64,000 nucleotides of DNA from Hydrogenovibrio thermophilus (GCF_004028275.1 NZ_CP035033.1:1550001-1614000), one strand, 5' to 3'. Counted from the first letter of the stretch, positions 36,527 through 45,505 are shown. Made by a program: numbers and translations. Notes: a model not told the origin generated them from the letters alone.

Positions 36527-38476
36527 TTACCCCAGTTGCCGTAATTGATTTTCCAATTGAACCAGCCGTGCTTCGACATCTTCACGGTTTTGATAGGAGG
36601 CCATCCGTTCCATCTCTCGCACCGCCTCCAGCAGTTCGCCCACATTAAACAGCATCAGATTCCCTTTCATCCGATGCAATACCTTGCGAATCGCCGCCTC
36701 ATCCACTTCATATAACAGTTTACGGACCTCGGCGATTTCCTGATGTGTGCTTTCCAGTAACTGCGGTACCAAATGCTGCAAATGCTCCGGTATTTGCGAA
36801 GCCAAAGACTCCGTCTCCTGCAACCCATTTGTCGAAGCCATTTCTTTCGGCTCCGGCTCGGCCGCCGGATGCTCCTTGCAATGCAACAAATGGATGATCT
36901 TATCCTGTGAAATGGGTTTTTCCACCCATTCGTCAAACATGCTTTGGTCGATTTCAATTCCCATTTGTTCGACTTCATTGACGGTATGGGCCGCGGTCAA
37001 CGCAAAAACCCCCTGCAAACCGGTTTTCGCCTCGGCCGGCAGTTCACGAATCTTCTGACAAACTTCCGCCCCGCTCATGCCCGGCATCTGGATATCCAGA
37101 AACACGAAATCATAAGGCTTTTGTTGGAATTTCGTCCAGGCCTGGTTGCCGTCATGGGCTTGGTCGACCCGGCAGCCTAGCTGCTCCAAAAAGGTTTCCA
37201 GCACTTTTTGATTGATTTTGGAATCATCGGCAATCAACACATCGAAATCACACTGAAAATTGTCGCTCAGCGCCAGCTCGGAACAGGTGTCACATTCATC
37301 GCCTCTTGCCAATTCCGTCGTCGGGCAGGATTTGACTTCCATCGGCAAGTTCACGGTAAACAAGCTGCCAACCCCTTTGGTGGATTCGACATACGTCCGA
37401 CCGCCCATCAAGTCCACCAGCGTCTTCACAATCGCCAACCCCAACCCGGAACCGACATAACGCGGCCCGGCATCGGAATCCAACTGTTTAAACGGTTTGA
37501 AAATATTTTTCAGGTCCTTCTCATCCATCCCCACACCGGAATCGGATACCTGAATTTCCAACTCATTGTCCAGTTCGCGAATTTCGACAAACACCCCGCC
37601 GATGTCGGTGAACTTGATGGCATTAACAATCAGGTTCACCAGAATCTGAGACACCCGCACCAAATCCCCGTAAAAACAATTGTTACGACTGCTGATGGCG
37701 AACGAAACGAAAATGCCTTTCTCCGACGCGATGGACTTGGTCAAGTGACTGACGTACTCCCCGAGTTGGTCCAGCTCGAAAACCGTCGGCTTCAATTGAA
37801 TCGAGCCGAATTCGGTCTGGGCGAACGTCAAAATATCATTGATGAGAAAATTGAGCTGCTCGATGGTCAAACGCATGGTTTTCAAGTCGTCGGAGGCGTC
37901 TTCATTGGCAAGTTGCTTTTTCTTGACCACCGACACCAAGCTGTTCATACCCATCAGCGGCGAGCGCAACTCATGGCTGAGCATCGCCAAAAACTGGGTT
38001 TGATCGTCGTATTGCTGCTGCAAAATCTGGGCTTCTTTTTTCGCCATCTCTTCTTTGGCGCGAAGCTGCTCAATCATCAGGCGACTGTGGGATTCAATCA
38101 ACTGCTCTTCCAGCGCATACATTTCCGAGACTTCGACACAGGTCGAATACAGTACGCGGCAGTCACCCGGCCCTTGGTTTGCCAAATGAAGTTTATTAAT
38201 CAACCAGGTGATTTTTTCACCCACTTTAAAGCCGACCAAAAAACGCTCATCCACTTCCGGCCGCGCCATAAACTCACGGGACTTATACTCCAACAAATGA
38301 GCACTTTCCGGCATCAGGTAAGATAGAAACGTGGCGTAATCCAGAATCTCCGCCCCGACCATTTCCTGCAAGGCGGGCGAGGCTTTAAATTGAACCCCGT
38401 CTCCTTCCTGGGTCAGACACCACCAAAGGGTTTTATTGAGCAGCATTTCGCCCAGAAAATTTTTATCCAAATCCAT
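36527..38476 (-). CDS. Hybrid histidine kinase with REC and HPt domains
   Basis: 649 aa. N-terminal PAS-like region (about 1-125) and a coiled coil; HisKA with phospho-His in MLSHELRSPLMGMNS (about residue 167); HATPase with NLIVNAIKFTD, SDSGVGMDEKDL and GSGLGLAIVKTLVDLMGG; a REC domain with DVLIADDSKINQKVL and Asp in VFLDIQMPGMSG; and a C-terminal HPt with HRMKGNLMLF (HxxKG). No membrane segment, so a cytoplasmic phosphorelay kinase. Divergent from fumC. Repeat copy at 37136 encodes GNQAWTK in the REC domain. Confidence 0.93.
   Translation of the reverse strand: MDLDKNFLGEMLLNKTLWWCLTQEGDGVQFKASPALQEMVGAEILDYATFLSYLMPESAHLLEYKSREFMARPEVDERFLVGFKVGEKITWLINKLHLANQGPGDCRVLYSTCVEVSEMYALEEQLIESHSRLMIEQLRAKEEMAKKEAQILQQQYDDQTQFLAMLSHELRSPLMGMNSLVSVVKKKQLANEDASDDLKTMRLTIEQLNFLINDILTFAQTEFGSIQLKPTVFELDQLGEYVSHLTKSIASEKGIFVSFAISSRNNCFYGDLVRVSQILVNLIVNAIKFTDIGGVFVEIRELDNELEIQVSDSGVGMDEKDLKNIFKPFKQLDSDAGPRYVGSGLGLAIVKTLVDLMGGRTYVESTKGVGSLFTVNLPMEVKSCPTTELARGDECDTCSELALSDNFQCDFDVLIADDSKINQKVLETFLEQLGCRVDQAHDGNQAWTKFQQKPYDFVFLDIQMPGMSGAEVCQKIRELPAEAKTGLQGVFALTAAHTVNEVEQMGIEIDQSMFDEWVEKPISQDKIIHLLHCKEHPAAEPEPKEMASTNGLQETESLASQIPEHLQHLVPQLLESTHQEIAEVRKLLYEVDEAAIRKVLHRMKGNLMLFNVGELLEAVREMERMASYQNREDVEARLVQLENQLRQLG
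37136..37145. repeat. CCAGGCCTGG palindrome inside the hybrid kinase
   Basis: Exact copy, in the REC domain; on the gene's strand AAC-CAG-GCC-TGG (Asn-Gln-Ala-Trp). Flanks GAATTTCGT / TTGCCG. Confidence 0.9.
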
Positions 38477-38595
38477 TCACGACACTTTCTATAATTTTTG
38501 AGATGAATACGATAGAATAGCAACAAATTTAACCAGATACCAGCAAAGGGCGCCAAAGCGCCCCAGCCCCCGAAAATAGGCCAAAGACGCTTCCT

Positions 38596-39990
38596 ATGAC
38601 ACAAAACTATCGCATTGAAAAAGACAGTATGGGAATCTTGGAAGTTCCCGAATCCGCCCTTTACGGCGCCCAAACCCAAAGAGCCATCGACAACTTCCCG
38701 ATCAGCGGCCAACCGATGCCCGCCAGCTTCATTCAAGCCCTGGCTTACGTCAAGTTCGCCTGCTCGGAAAGCAACCTCGAACTGGGCTTGATTTCAGACG
38801 AAAAAGCCAGCGCCATCCAAACCGCCGCTAAAGAAATCATTCAAGGCAAACATCTGGAACACTTCCCGATCGATGTGTTCCAGACCGGCTCCGGCACCAG
38901 CACCAACATGAACATGAACGAAGTCATCGCCACACTGGCGAAACAGCTGACCGGAGTGGACATTCACCCGAATGATGACGTCAACATGAGCCAAAGCTCC
39001 AACGACGTCATTCCGACCAGCATTCATGTCGCCGCCGCCATTGCCGTCGAAGAGCAATTATTACCAGGCCTGGAAGCATTGGTTCAAACCCTGGAAGCCA
39101 AAGAACACGAGCTGGCCGGAACCGTTAAAACCGGCCGCACCCATTTAATGGATGCCACGCCGATTCGATTCGACCAGGAAATTTCCGCCTGGCGCCACCT
39201 GATTTTGGACAACATCGAACGTTTGAAGCACACTCAAAGCCGCCTGCACCGTTTACCGCAAGGCGGCACGGCGGTCGGCACCGGCATTAACGCCGACCCG
39301 GAATTCAGCCGTTTGGTGAGCGCCAACCTGTCCACCATCACCGCCGTGCATTTCGAACCGATGGAAAATCTGTTCGTCGGCCTCAGCTCGCAAGACACCG
39401 CCGTGGAACTCAGCGGACAACTGAACGTGCTGGCCACCAGTCTGATGAAAATCGCCAATGACTTACGCTGGATGAACTCCGGCCCCTTGGCAGGCCTGGG
39501 CGAAATTCAACTGCCGGCCCTGCAACCGGGCAGCTCCATCATGCCCGGCAAGGTCAATCCGGTTATTCCGGAAGCCGTTTGCATGGTCGCGGCGCAAATC
39601 ATGGGCAACCACAACGCCATCACCGTGGGCGGACAAGCCGGCAATTTCCAACTGAACGTCATGTTGCCGATGATTGCCCGCAACCTGTTGGAAAGTATTG
39701 AAATCGCCGCCAATGCCGGCAAAGTTCTGGCGGAAAAAGCCATTGCCGGCTTTACCGTCAATCCGCAAAACATTCAAGAAGCCTTGAAAGTCAATCCGAT
39801 CCTGGTCACCGCTTTGAACCGCGTTGTCGGTTACGAAACCGGGGCCGCCATCGCGAAAAAAGCCTACGAAACAGGGCAACCTGTTTTGGACGTGGCCAAA
39901 TCCATGACGGAGCTCGACGAAGAGACTCTGCGCAAGTACCTGAACCCCGCCCTGCTCACGCAAGGTGGCAATCCCAACCCGGATGCTTAA
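38596..39990 (+). CDS. fumC: Fumarate hydratase class II
   Basis: Iron-independent fumarase of the TCA cycle, 464 aa. Conserved regions: YGAQTQRAIDNFPISG, FQTGSGTSTNMNMNEV, MSQSSNDVIPTSIHVA, KTGRTHLMDATPI and the superfamily signature GSSIMPGKVNPVIPE. The oxidation-resistant class II type fits an organism that also carries flavodoxin and peroxiredoxin. Exact repeat copy at 39064 (LPGLEA) and a one-mismatch copy at 39490 (LAGLGE). Confidence 0.97.
   Translation: MTQNYRIEKDSMGILEVPESALYGAQTQRAIDNFPISGQPMPASFIQALAYVKFACSESNLELGLISDEKASAIQTAAKEIIQGKHLEHFPIDVFQTGSGTSTNMNMNEVIATLAKQLTGVDIHPNDDVNMSQSSNDVIPTSIHVAAAIAVEEQLLPGLEALVQTLEAKEHELAGTVKTGRTHLMDATPIRFDQEISAWRHLILDNIERLKHTQSRLHRLPQGGTAVGTGINADPEFSRLVSANLSTITAVHFEPMENLFVGLSSQDTAVELSGQLNVLATSLMKIANDLRWMNSGPLAGLGEIQLPALQPGSSIMPGKVNPVIPEAVCMVAAQIMGNHNAITVGGQAGNFQLNVMLPMIARNLLESIEIAANAGKVLAEKAIAGFTVNPQNIQEALKVNPILVTALNRVVGYETGAAIAKKAYETGQPVLDVAKSMTELDEETLRKYLNPALLTQGGNPNPDA
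39064..39073. repeat. CCAGGCCTGG palindrome inside fumC
   Basis: Exact copy; read as TTA-CCA-GGC-CTG-GAA (Leu-Pro-Gly-Leu-Glu). Flanks CAATTATTA / AAGCATTGG. Confidence 0.9.
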
Positions 39991-40022
39991 TCCGTTCAAT
40001 CAACCAGCTCAAGGAGACTAGA

Positions 40023-40394
40023 ATGGCTGTAACCAACCTGAAAATCGAAGACTTTGAATCCACTATCGAAAACAATGACATCGTCATTCTGGACTTCTGG
40101 GCGGAATGGTGTGGCCCATGCAAGCAGTTTTCACCGATTTTCGAAGCCGTATCCGAAAAACACCCTGACATCGTTTTTGCCAAGGTCAACGTGGAAGAAC
40201 AACAAGAACTGGCCGGGATGTTCCAAGTGCGTTCCATTCCAACGCTGGTGTTCATGCGTGAAAAAATCGTCGTTTTCTCCAACCCGGGCATGATTCCGGA
40301 AAGCAACCTGGAAGAAGGCATCCAACAATTGTGCGATTTGGACATGGAAAAAGTCCGTCAGGATTTGGAAAAAGCCCAGCAGGAAAATTCTTAA
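40023..40394 (+). CDS. Thioredoxin-family protein
   Basis: 123 aa, thioredoxin fold with the active site FWAEWCGPCKQFSPIF (about residues 25-40) and the cis-proline in VRSIPTLVFM. No signal peptide. The C-terminus is extended by about 15 charged residues (LDMEKVRQDLEKAQ) compared with TrxA, so it may be a TrxA paralogue. Follows fumC after 32 bp with AAGGAG before ATG. Reduces protein disulfides in the cytoplasm. Confidence 0.92.
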   Translation: MAVTNLKIEDFESTIENNDIVILDFWAEWCGPCKQFSPIFEAVSEKHPDIVFAKVNVEEQQELAGMFQVRSIPTLVFMREKIVVFSNPGMIPESNLEEGIQQLCDLDMEKVRQDLEKAQQENS

Positions 40395-40474
40395 ATTTCC
40401 ATCCGCGCAATTTGTGCTAAATTAAACGAAATGTTCTGAACAACCCAAACACCTTATAAGACAAGGAGGCCTTC

Positions 40475-41404
40475 ATGGCGGATAAGACATTTCGTTTGGT
40501 TACACGCAGTGATTTCGACGGTTTGGTGTGTGCCGTCCTACTCAAAGAACTCGATTTGATTGATGATATTTTGTTCGTCCATCCAAAGGACATGCAGGAT
40601 GGTAAGATTGAAATCACCGAGAACGACATCACCACCAACCTCCCTTATGTCAAAGGCTGTCATCTGGCTTTCGATCACCATTTAAGCGAAAGCGTCCGCA
40701 ACGCCCAGACCGACAATCATATCATCGACGCCAGTGCGCCTTCCGCAGCACGCGTAGTGTACGATTATTACGGTGGTAAAAAGGCCTTTCCGCGTGTCTC
40801 CGACGACATTATGGAGGCCGTCGACAAAAGCGATGCCGCGCAATTCAGCCGCGAAGAAGTTCTCAACCCGACCGGCTGGCCGCTTTTGAACTATTTAATG
40901 GATGCCCGTACCGGGCTGGGCCGTTTCCGAGATTTCCGCATTTCCAACTATCAGTTGATGATGGAATTGATCGACTACTGTCGTGACCATACCATCGAGG
41001 AAATTCTGAATTTGCCGGATGTCAAAGAGCGCGTTGACCTCTACTTTGAGCACGAATCGCAAGCCAAGGAACAGATCCAGCGTTGTTCAACCGTTCATGA
41101 CAACTTGGTGGTCTTGGATTTACGCAATGAAGACATTATTCATCCCACCAACCGTTTTATGATTTACGCTCTCTATCCACAGTGTAATATTTCCATTCAC
41201 ATACTTTGGGGCTTTCAAAAACAAAATACGGTGTTTGCCATCGGCAAATCGATTCTGGACCGCAGTTCCAAAACCAATGTGGGAGAATTGTGTCTGAAAT
41301 ACAATGGCGGCGGTCACCGGGCAGCCGGCACCTGTCAGGTCGACAGCGATCAGGCCGGAATCGTATTGGATGAATTGATCAGCGCCATCAACCAGGACGG
41401 TTAA
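40475..41404 (+). CDS. DHH-family phosphoesterase
   Basis: 309 aa, similar to the DHH/DHHA1 superfamily. DFDG metal motif near residue 14 (RSDFDGLVCAVLL), DHH at about 68 (LAFDHHLSES), and the DHHA1-type C-terminal KYNGGGHRAAGTCQV. These catalyse phosphodiester hydrolysis (pAp phosphatase/NanoRNase or polyphosphatase-like); which is not clear. Strong AAGGAGG ribosome site. It is convergent with the CBS gene, overlapping by 4 nt. Confidence 0.88.
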   Translation: MADKTFRLVTRSDFDGLVCAVLLKELDLIDDILFVHPKDMQDGKIEITENDITTNLPYVKGCHLAFDHHLSESVRNAQTDNHIIDASAPSAARVVYDYYGGKKAFPRVSDDIMEAVDKSDAAQFSREEVLNPTGWPLLNYLMDARTGLGRFRDFRISNYQLMMELIDYCRDHTIEEILNLPDVKERVDLYFEHESQAKEQIQRCSTVHDNLVVLDLRNEDIIHPTNRFMIYALYPQCNISIHILWGFQKQNTVFAIGKSILDRSSKTNVGELCLKYNGGGHRAAGTCQVDSDQAGIVLDELISAINQDG

Positions 41405-42033
41405 ACATAAATTTCCAGCGGCGGGGATTCCGACAACCGCCGCACAATATCCGACAGTGTGACAATCCCGCGAATCGACTCGGCGTCGGACATAATGACA
41501 ATACACCCTAGATTGTATTCGCTCATCACTTGTGCCACGCGTCGAATATCCGTCTCGGCCTTGGTGGTCACCACCTGCTCGGTCATGACTTCCGTCACCA
41601 ATCCCTCGCCGCCAATATCCAACTGGCCATTATCGCCCACCACGGCACGCATCAAAATATCATGACTGGAGACCAGCCCGACCAATTCGCCGACTTCATC
41701 CACCACCGGCAAATGATGCACGTGCGACTCGACCATTTTTTGCCAGGCCTGCCCCAAAGAAGTCTCTTCACCAATCGTAATCACCGGTTGTGTCATGATT
41801 TCATAGACCTTCACCACCAGTTTTCGTTCGTGCTTGCTTTGAATCGACTGGTATTCCTTGACCGCCGGTTGGGTCTTTTCATGCACCTGAGCCATCGCCT
41901 CTTCGAAGTGCATCTGATCCATTTCCGATTGGCCGACCGGATTGACACGTTTGGTCTGCGCCACTTTCAACTGCGGCGCTAATTCTCCGGGTTGAATGCG
42001 GTTGCGTCCTTCGGGTGTATAGACGATAAACAT
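41401..42033 (-). CDS. CBS-domain protein
   Basis: 210 aa with an N-terminal 70-residue unknown region and two CBS domains (about 78-135, VYEIMTQPVITIGEETSL; and about 145-205, VTEVMTEQVVTTKAETDI). CBS pairs bind adenine nucleotides and act as energy or ligand sensors. No enzymatic domain is fused. A near copy of the repeat (41743-41752) encodes LGQAWQK. Convergent with the DHH gene by a 4-nt overlap. Regulatory partner unknown. Confidence 0.88.
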   Translation of the reverse strand: MFIVYTPEGRNRIQPGELAPQLKVAQTKRVNPVGQSEMDQMHFEEAMAQVHEKTQPAVKEYQSIQSKHERKLVVKVYEIMTQPVITIGEETSLGQAWQKMVESHVHHLPVVDEVGELVGLVSSHDILMRAVVGDNGQLDIGGEGLVTEVMTEQVVTTKAETDIRRVAQVMSEYNLGCIVIMSDAESIRGIVTLSDIVRRLSESPPLEIYV

Positions 42034-42163
42034 AGCCGGATTTCCTTTTAAAAGACTTTAATACAGTAGTTATCGACCTTGTTTTTAAAAGGATTAAACA
42101 AATCTTACCCAAACGATTCAAAACAAGCCGAATGCCAAAACAAACGTTTCGATTGTAAAGCAG

Positions 42164-42192
42164 TTTTCAAGCCGTCACAAATTGACTATACT
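42164..42192 (+). promoter_or_regulatory. Sigma-70 promoter of the peroxiredoxin gene
   Basis: TTTTCA, 17-bp spacer, TATACT, about 43 bp before the start codon. Reasonable match with correct spacing; no OxyR site was recognised. Confidence 0.5.
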
Positions 42193-42234
42193 ATTTGCAC
42201 TTCAAAATTGAAACTTTAAAAAGGACACTCAAAC

Positions 42235-42837
42235 ATGTCAGTACTCGTTACAAAACAAGCGCCCGATTTCACAGCTGCTGCGGTTTTGGCCGACGGCACC
42301 ATCGTTGACGACTTCAATCTGAAAAGTCACATCGAAGGCAAATACGCCGTGGTTTTCTTCTACCCGCTGGATTTCACTTTTGTTTGTCCATCCGAAATCC
42401 TGGCTTTCGACCACCGTGTTGAGAAGTTCAAAGAACTGGGCACGGAAGTCATCGGTGTTTCCATCGACTCGCAATTCACGCACAACGCCTGGCGTAATAC
42501 GCCGGTGAACGAAGGTGGCCTAGGGCCGGTGAAATTCCCATTGGTTGCCGATGTAGGCGGTTCCATCATGGACGCTTACGGTATCGTTCACCCAGGCAAT
42601 GTCGCCCTTCGCGGTGCTTTCCTGATCGACAAAGACGGCGTCGTGCGTCACCAAGTGGTCAACGACCTGCCATTGGGCCGTAACGTTGACGAAATGGTTC
42701 GTATGGTTGAAGCCCTGCAATTCCACGAAGAACACGGTGAAGTTTGCCCAGCCGGTTGGAACAAAGGTGACGATGGCATGAAAGATTCACCGGAAGGTGT
42801 GGCGGATTACCTGTCCAAGCACGGTGAAGAACTGTAA
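42235..42837 (+). CDS. Typical 2-Cys peroxiredoxin (AhpC/TSA)
   Basis: Cytoplasmic peroxide reductase, 200 aa. Peroxidatic Cys in YPLDFTFVCPSEILAF (about residue 49), resolving Cys in HGEVCPAGWNKG (about 170), Arg in VALRGAFLIDKDG, and the GGLGP motif (EGGLGPVKFPL). The C-terminal tail with YLSKHGEEL resembles the eukaryote-like overoxidation-sensitive class. Reductant probably thioredoxin; no AhpF next to it. Followed by a terminator. Confidence 0.95.
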   Translation: MSVLVTKQAPDFTAAAVLADGTIVDDFNLKSHIEGKYAVVFFYPLDFTFVCPSEILAFDHRVEKFKELGTEVIGVSIDSQFTHNAWRNTPVNEGGLGPVKFPLVADVGGSIMDAYGIVHPGNVALRGAFLIDKDGVVRHQVVNDLPLGRNVDEMVRMVEALQFHEEHGEVCPAGWNKGDDGMKDSPEGVADYLSKHGEEL

Positions 42838-42862
42838 TCGATTTCAATACGGAATCTGAAAA

Positions 42863-42885
42863 GGCTGCTTCGAGCAGCCTTTTTT
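42863..42885 (+). terminator. Intrinsic terminator after peroxiredoxin
   Basis: GGCTGCT-TCG-AGCAGCC followed by six T. Confidence 0.93.
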
Positions 42886-42913
42886 CTTTCTGCCGACTGA
42901 TATTCAATATTGA

Positions 42914-42923
42914 CCAGGCCTGG
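42914..42923. repeat. CCAGGCCTGG palindrome directly upstream of ispA
   Basis: Exact copy, intergenic. Its last two bases run into the ispA ribosome site GGGAG (42922-42926), which stands 5 nt before the TTG start. Flanks CAATATTGA / GAGATCATTT. Confidence 0.9.
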
Positions 42924-42931
42924 GAGATCAT

Positions 42932-43807
42932 TTGAAAACCACGCTGTTTGCCTACCAAGAACGCATCCATCAAAAACTGTCCGTTTTTCTAGAGCGGCCA
43001 CGTCAGACACCACCGCGTCTGCTGGAAGCCATCCAATACGCTACCTTAAACCAAGGTAAACGTATTCGTCCGGCGTTGCTGTATGCCGTCGGCGAAAGCC
43101 TCGACACACCGATTGAACGGCTGGATGCCTGTGCCTGTGCTTTGGAACTGATTCATTGCTACTCATTGGTACACGACGACTTGCCCGCTATGGACGACGA
43201 TGACCTCCGCCGTGGGAAACCGACTTGCCACATCCAGTACGATGAAGCCACCGCCATCCTGGTTGGCGATGCACAACAATCCCTCGCCTACGAAGCCATC
43301 TTGACCGACAATCACCTGCCGGCGACGGCACAAGTGGAAGCCTTACGTCTTCTCGCGCATGCCGCGGGGCCGGAAGGCATGATCGGCGGCCAGGTACTGG
43401 ATATTGAATCCACCGGACACGCCATTCCACTGGAGACGTTACAGCGCCTTCACGAAATGAAAACCGGCGCGTTGATTCAAGCGGCTTTGTTGATGGGCGC
43501 CGTGGCCTCTCCACGCTATAAAGCCATTCGACCAGGCCTGGCCGATTTAGGTCAAAAGATCGGTTTGGCCTTCCAGGTACAGGATGACATTCTCGACATC
43601 GAAAGCACCACCGAACAGCTCGGAAAACCGCAAGGCAGCGACGAAGCGCAAGCCAAATCGACCTATCCCAAATTAATGGGATTGAACGAAGCCAAAGCTT
43701 TCCGGGACAGCTTGATCCAAGAAGCCCAAAACCGACTGGTGCAACTGCAAATCGACAGTCCGTTTCTGGAAAACCTGATTCGATACATCGCCGACCGCGA
43801 TCATTGA
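42932..43807 (+). CDS. ispA: Farnesyl diphosphate synthase (short-chain polyprenyl synthase)
   Basis: Condenses IPP with DMAPP/GPP to farnesyl diphosphate for quinone and undecaprenyl lipids. 291 aa from a TTG start (42932), preferred because GGGAG is 5 nt upstream. First Asp-rich motif in VHDDLPAMDDDDLRRGKPTCH region (DDxxxxD, bacterial type) and second in QVQDDILDIES; LNQGKRIRPALLYA at the N-terminus. A repeat copy at 43532 encodes RPGLAD. Confidence 0.95.
   Translation: MKTTLFAYQERIHQKLSVFLERPRQTPPRLLEAIQYATLNQGKRIRPALLYAVGESLDTPIERLDACACALELIHCYSLVHDDLPAMDDDDLRRGKPTCHIQYDEATAILVGDAQQSLAYEAILTDNHLPATAQVEALRLLAHAAGPEGMIGGQVLDIESTGHAIPLETLQRLHEMKTGALIQAALLMGAVASPRYKAIRPGLADLGQKIGLAFQVQDDILDIESTTEQLGKPQGSDEAQAKSTYPKLMGLNEAKAFRDSLIQEAQNRLVQLQIDSPFLENLIRYIADRDH
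43532..43541. repeat. CCAGGCCTGG palindrome inside ispA
   Basis: Exact copy; read as CGA-CCA-GGC-CTG-GCC (Arg-Pro-Gly-Leu-Ala). Flanks CCATTCGA / CCGATTTAGG. Confidence 0.9.
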
Positions 43808-43825
43808 ATCGACTCGGAACCGGTT

Positions 43826-43862
43826 GCAAATTTCCTTATCTCAAACGGAAATTTGCTATAAT
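43826..43862 (+). promoter_or_regulatory. queD promoter -10 abutted by an inverted repeat operator
   Basis: Perfect 10-bp arms GCAAATTTCC (43826-43835) and GGAAATTTGC (43847-43856) separated by 11 bp, immediately followed by TATAAT (43857-43862), about 36 bp before the queD start. The repeat would cover the -35 to -10 spacer, where a repressor would block polymerase. No -35 consensus is obvious. No T-tract, so not an ispA terminator. Confidence 0.55.
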
Positions 43863-43898
43863 TGTCCGCAACTTACAACACTGGATCCAATTCCCGAT

Positions 43899-44282
43899 AT
43901 GGCACAACAATTCGTACTCAAAACCCTTCTTGACTTCGCTGCGGCCCATAGTCTGAAAAACTATCCGGGGGATTGCGCGAAGCTGCACGGCCATAACTGG
44001 AAAATCGAAGTGCAGGTACAGGGGTCGAAATTGAACGAAATCGGCATGCTGGTGGATTTCAAGGAAATCAAAAAGCATGCAAAACAAGTCGTCGCCGAAC
44101 TGGATCATACGTTTTTGAACGACCACCCTTACTTCAAGGAATTGAACCCGACGGCCGAAAACATCGCCGTGTTTCTATACCGCGAAATCGAATCCCGCAT
44201 TCAATCCGACACGGTGACCATGCACAGCTTGACGGTCTGGGAAAACGACCGCAACTGCGTCATCTACAGCGAAAACGACTAA
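43899..44282 (+). CDS. queD: 6-carboxy-5,6,7,8-tetrahydropterin synthase (QueD)
   Basis: Makes 6-carboxytetrahydropterin from dihydroneopterin triphosphate for queuosine. 127 aa from ATG 43899 (MAQQFVLKTLLDFAAAHSL); the zinc His are in AAHSL, KLHGHNWKI (two). The Cys is in NYPGDCAKLHGHN. ENIAVFLYREIE and the C-terminal VWENDRNCVIYSEND are family-typical. Monocistronic-looking between ispA and the STAS gene. Confidence 0.92.
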   Translation: MAQQFVLKTLLDFAAAHSLKNYPGDCAKLHGHNWKIEVQVQGSKLNEIGMLVDFKEIKKHAKQVVAELDHTFLNDHPYFKELNPTAENIAVFLYREIESRIQSDTVTMHSLTVWENDRNCVIYSEND

Positions 44283-44382
44283 GCCCCCTTTTTTTGACGA
44301 AGGTCAATTCGGAAAGCTTTCAATTAAAAAATTTTTACCCTATACTGACTCTTAAAGAGAACTGAAAACTGGATACGTAAAG

Positions 44383-44673
44383 ATGATTAACAGTAAATTG
44401 AAAGGCGATACGCTTTGGGTCTATGTCGGCGACAAGTTCACCATCGACTCTTTTGCGGAATTTCAGGCGGCTTATTGCGAAAACGAATTCAAAGACATCG
44501 TCATCGACTTCAGCCAAACGTCGCAAATCGACAGCGGTGGTCTCGGCATGTTGTTGCAGCTTCGCACCCACTTGGGAGAAGAGGCCAACCGCATCACCCT
44601 TTCCGGTTTATCAGACCATATTTTGAAAGTCTTTGAAGTTGTCAACTTCGAAAAACTTTTCAAAATGGCTTAA
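44383..44673 (+). CDS. STAS-domain anti-sigma-factor-antagonist-like protein
   Basis: 96-aa single STAS domain. It has the conserved segment DFSQTSQIDSGGLGMLLQLRTHLGEE, with the Ser in the canonical phospho-acceptor position, and LKVFEVVNFEKLFKMA at the C-terminus. Such proteins are regulated by a serine kinase/phosphatase, but none is next to it. It precedes pilD after 9 bp and may be cotranscribed with it; any link to pili is inferred only from position. Confidence 0.87.
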   Translation: MINSKLKGDTLWVYVGDKFTIDSFAEFQAAYCENEFKDIVIDFSQTSQIDSGGLGMLLQLRTHLGEEANRITLSGLSDHILKVFEVVNFEKLFKMA

Positions 44674-44682
44674 TCCCAACGA

Positions 44683-45477
44683 ATGCTGGCAATCCACCCG
44701 GTAGAATCTGTTGTATTTGCCACCGTCCTCGGGTTGATTGTCGGAAGCTTTCTTTCCATGCTCACGTGGCGCTGGCCGCGCATCTTGCATTTAACGGTTT
44801 CAGAACAACTCAGGCGACTTTCATTCAGCCGCTCGGCCTGCCCCAAATGCAATACCCCTTTACCCTGGTATCGCTTAATTCCCCTTTTCAGTTGGCTGTG
44901 GGGCCGCGGCAAGTGCCATCATTGTAATGCGCCCATTGCCTGGCGCTATCCCGCCATAGAACTGGTCACTGCGCTGCTTTCCGCTGTATGGGTCTATCAC
45001 ACCGGCGTGAGCTGGCTAGCACTTTACGGCCTAATTTTCCTATGGATGCTCTTGGCCATCGCCATTATCGACATCGAGCACCAACTGATTCTCGACGCCC
45101 TCAGCTTACCGCTTTTATGGCTGGGATTGATACTCAACACCCAACAGCTGTTCACAACACCCGAACAAGCAATTCTGGGCGCCGCCACTGGCTATCTGGT
45201 TTTATGGACGATTTTCCAAACCTTCAAATGGTTGACTGGAAAAGAAGGCATGGGCTACGGAGATTTCAAGTTATTGGCGGCGCTTGGTGCTTGGTTCGGC
45301 GTTTTGGCGATTCCGCAAATCATTCTGATTGCCTCCATCAGCAGCCTGATCGTAGGACTGTTATTGGTGGCACTGAAACAACGTCGGTTTGATAGCCCAC
45401 TCCCGTTCGGGCCATTTCTGGCACTGGGCGGCTGGGTCAGCTTAATGTTTGGAAACGAGTTGATTCAACAACTCTAA
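44683..45477 (+). CDS. pilD: Type IV prepilin peptidase
   Basis: Inner-membrane aspartyl protease that cleaves and methylates type IV pilins and type II secretion pseudopilins. 264 aa with eight or so helices. Zinc-type Cys pairs CPKCNTPLPWYRLIP and CHHCNAPIAWRYP are present, and the two catalytic aspartates are in IAIIDIEHQLI and GYGDFKLLAALGAWF. Its presence shows the cell has a type IV pilus or type II secretion system. pilBC are not in this window. Confidence 0.94.
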   Translation: MLAIHPVESVVFATVLGLIVGSFLSMLTWRWPRILHLTVSEQLRRLSFSRSACPKCNTPLPWYRLIPLFSWLWGRGKCHHCNAPIAWRYPAIELVTALLSAVWVYHTGVSWLALYGLIFLWMLLAIAIIDIEHQLILDALSLPLLWLGLILNTQQLFTTPEQAILGAATGYLVLWTIFQTFKWLTGKEGMGYGDFKLLAALGAWFGVLAIPQIILIASISSLIVGLLLVALKQRRFDSPLPFGPFLALGGWVSLMFGNELIQQL

Positions 45478-45505
45478 ACAGACGGGCAAAACAAGGAAAC
45501 GGGGA

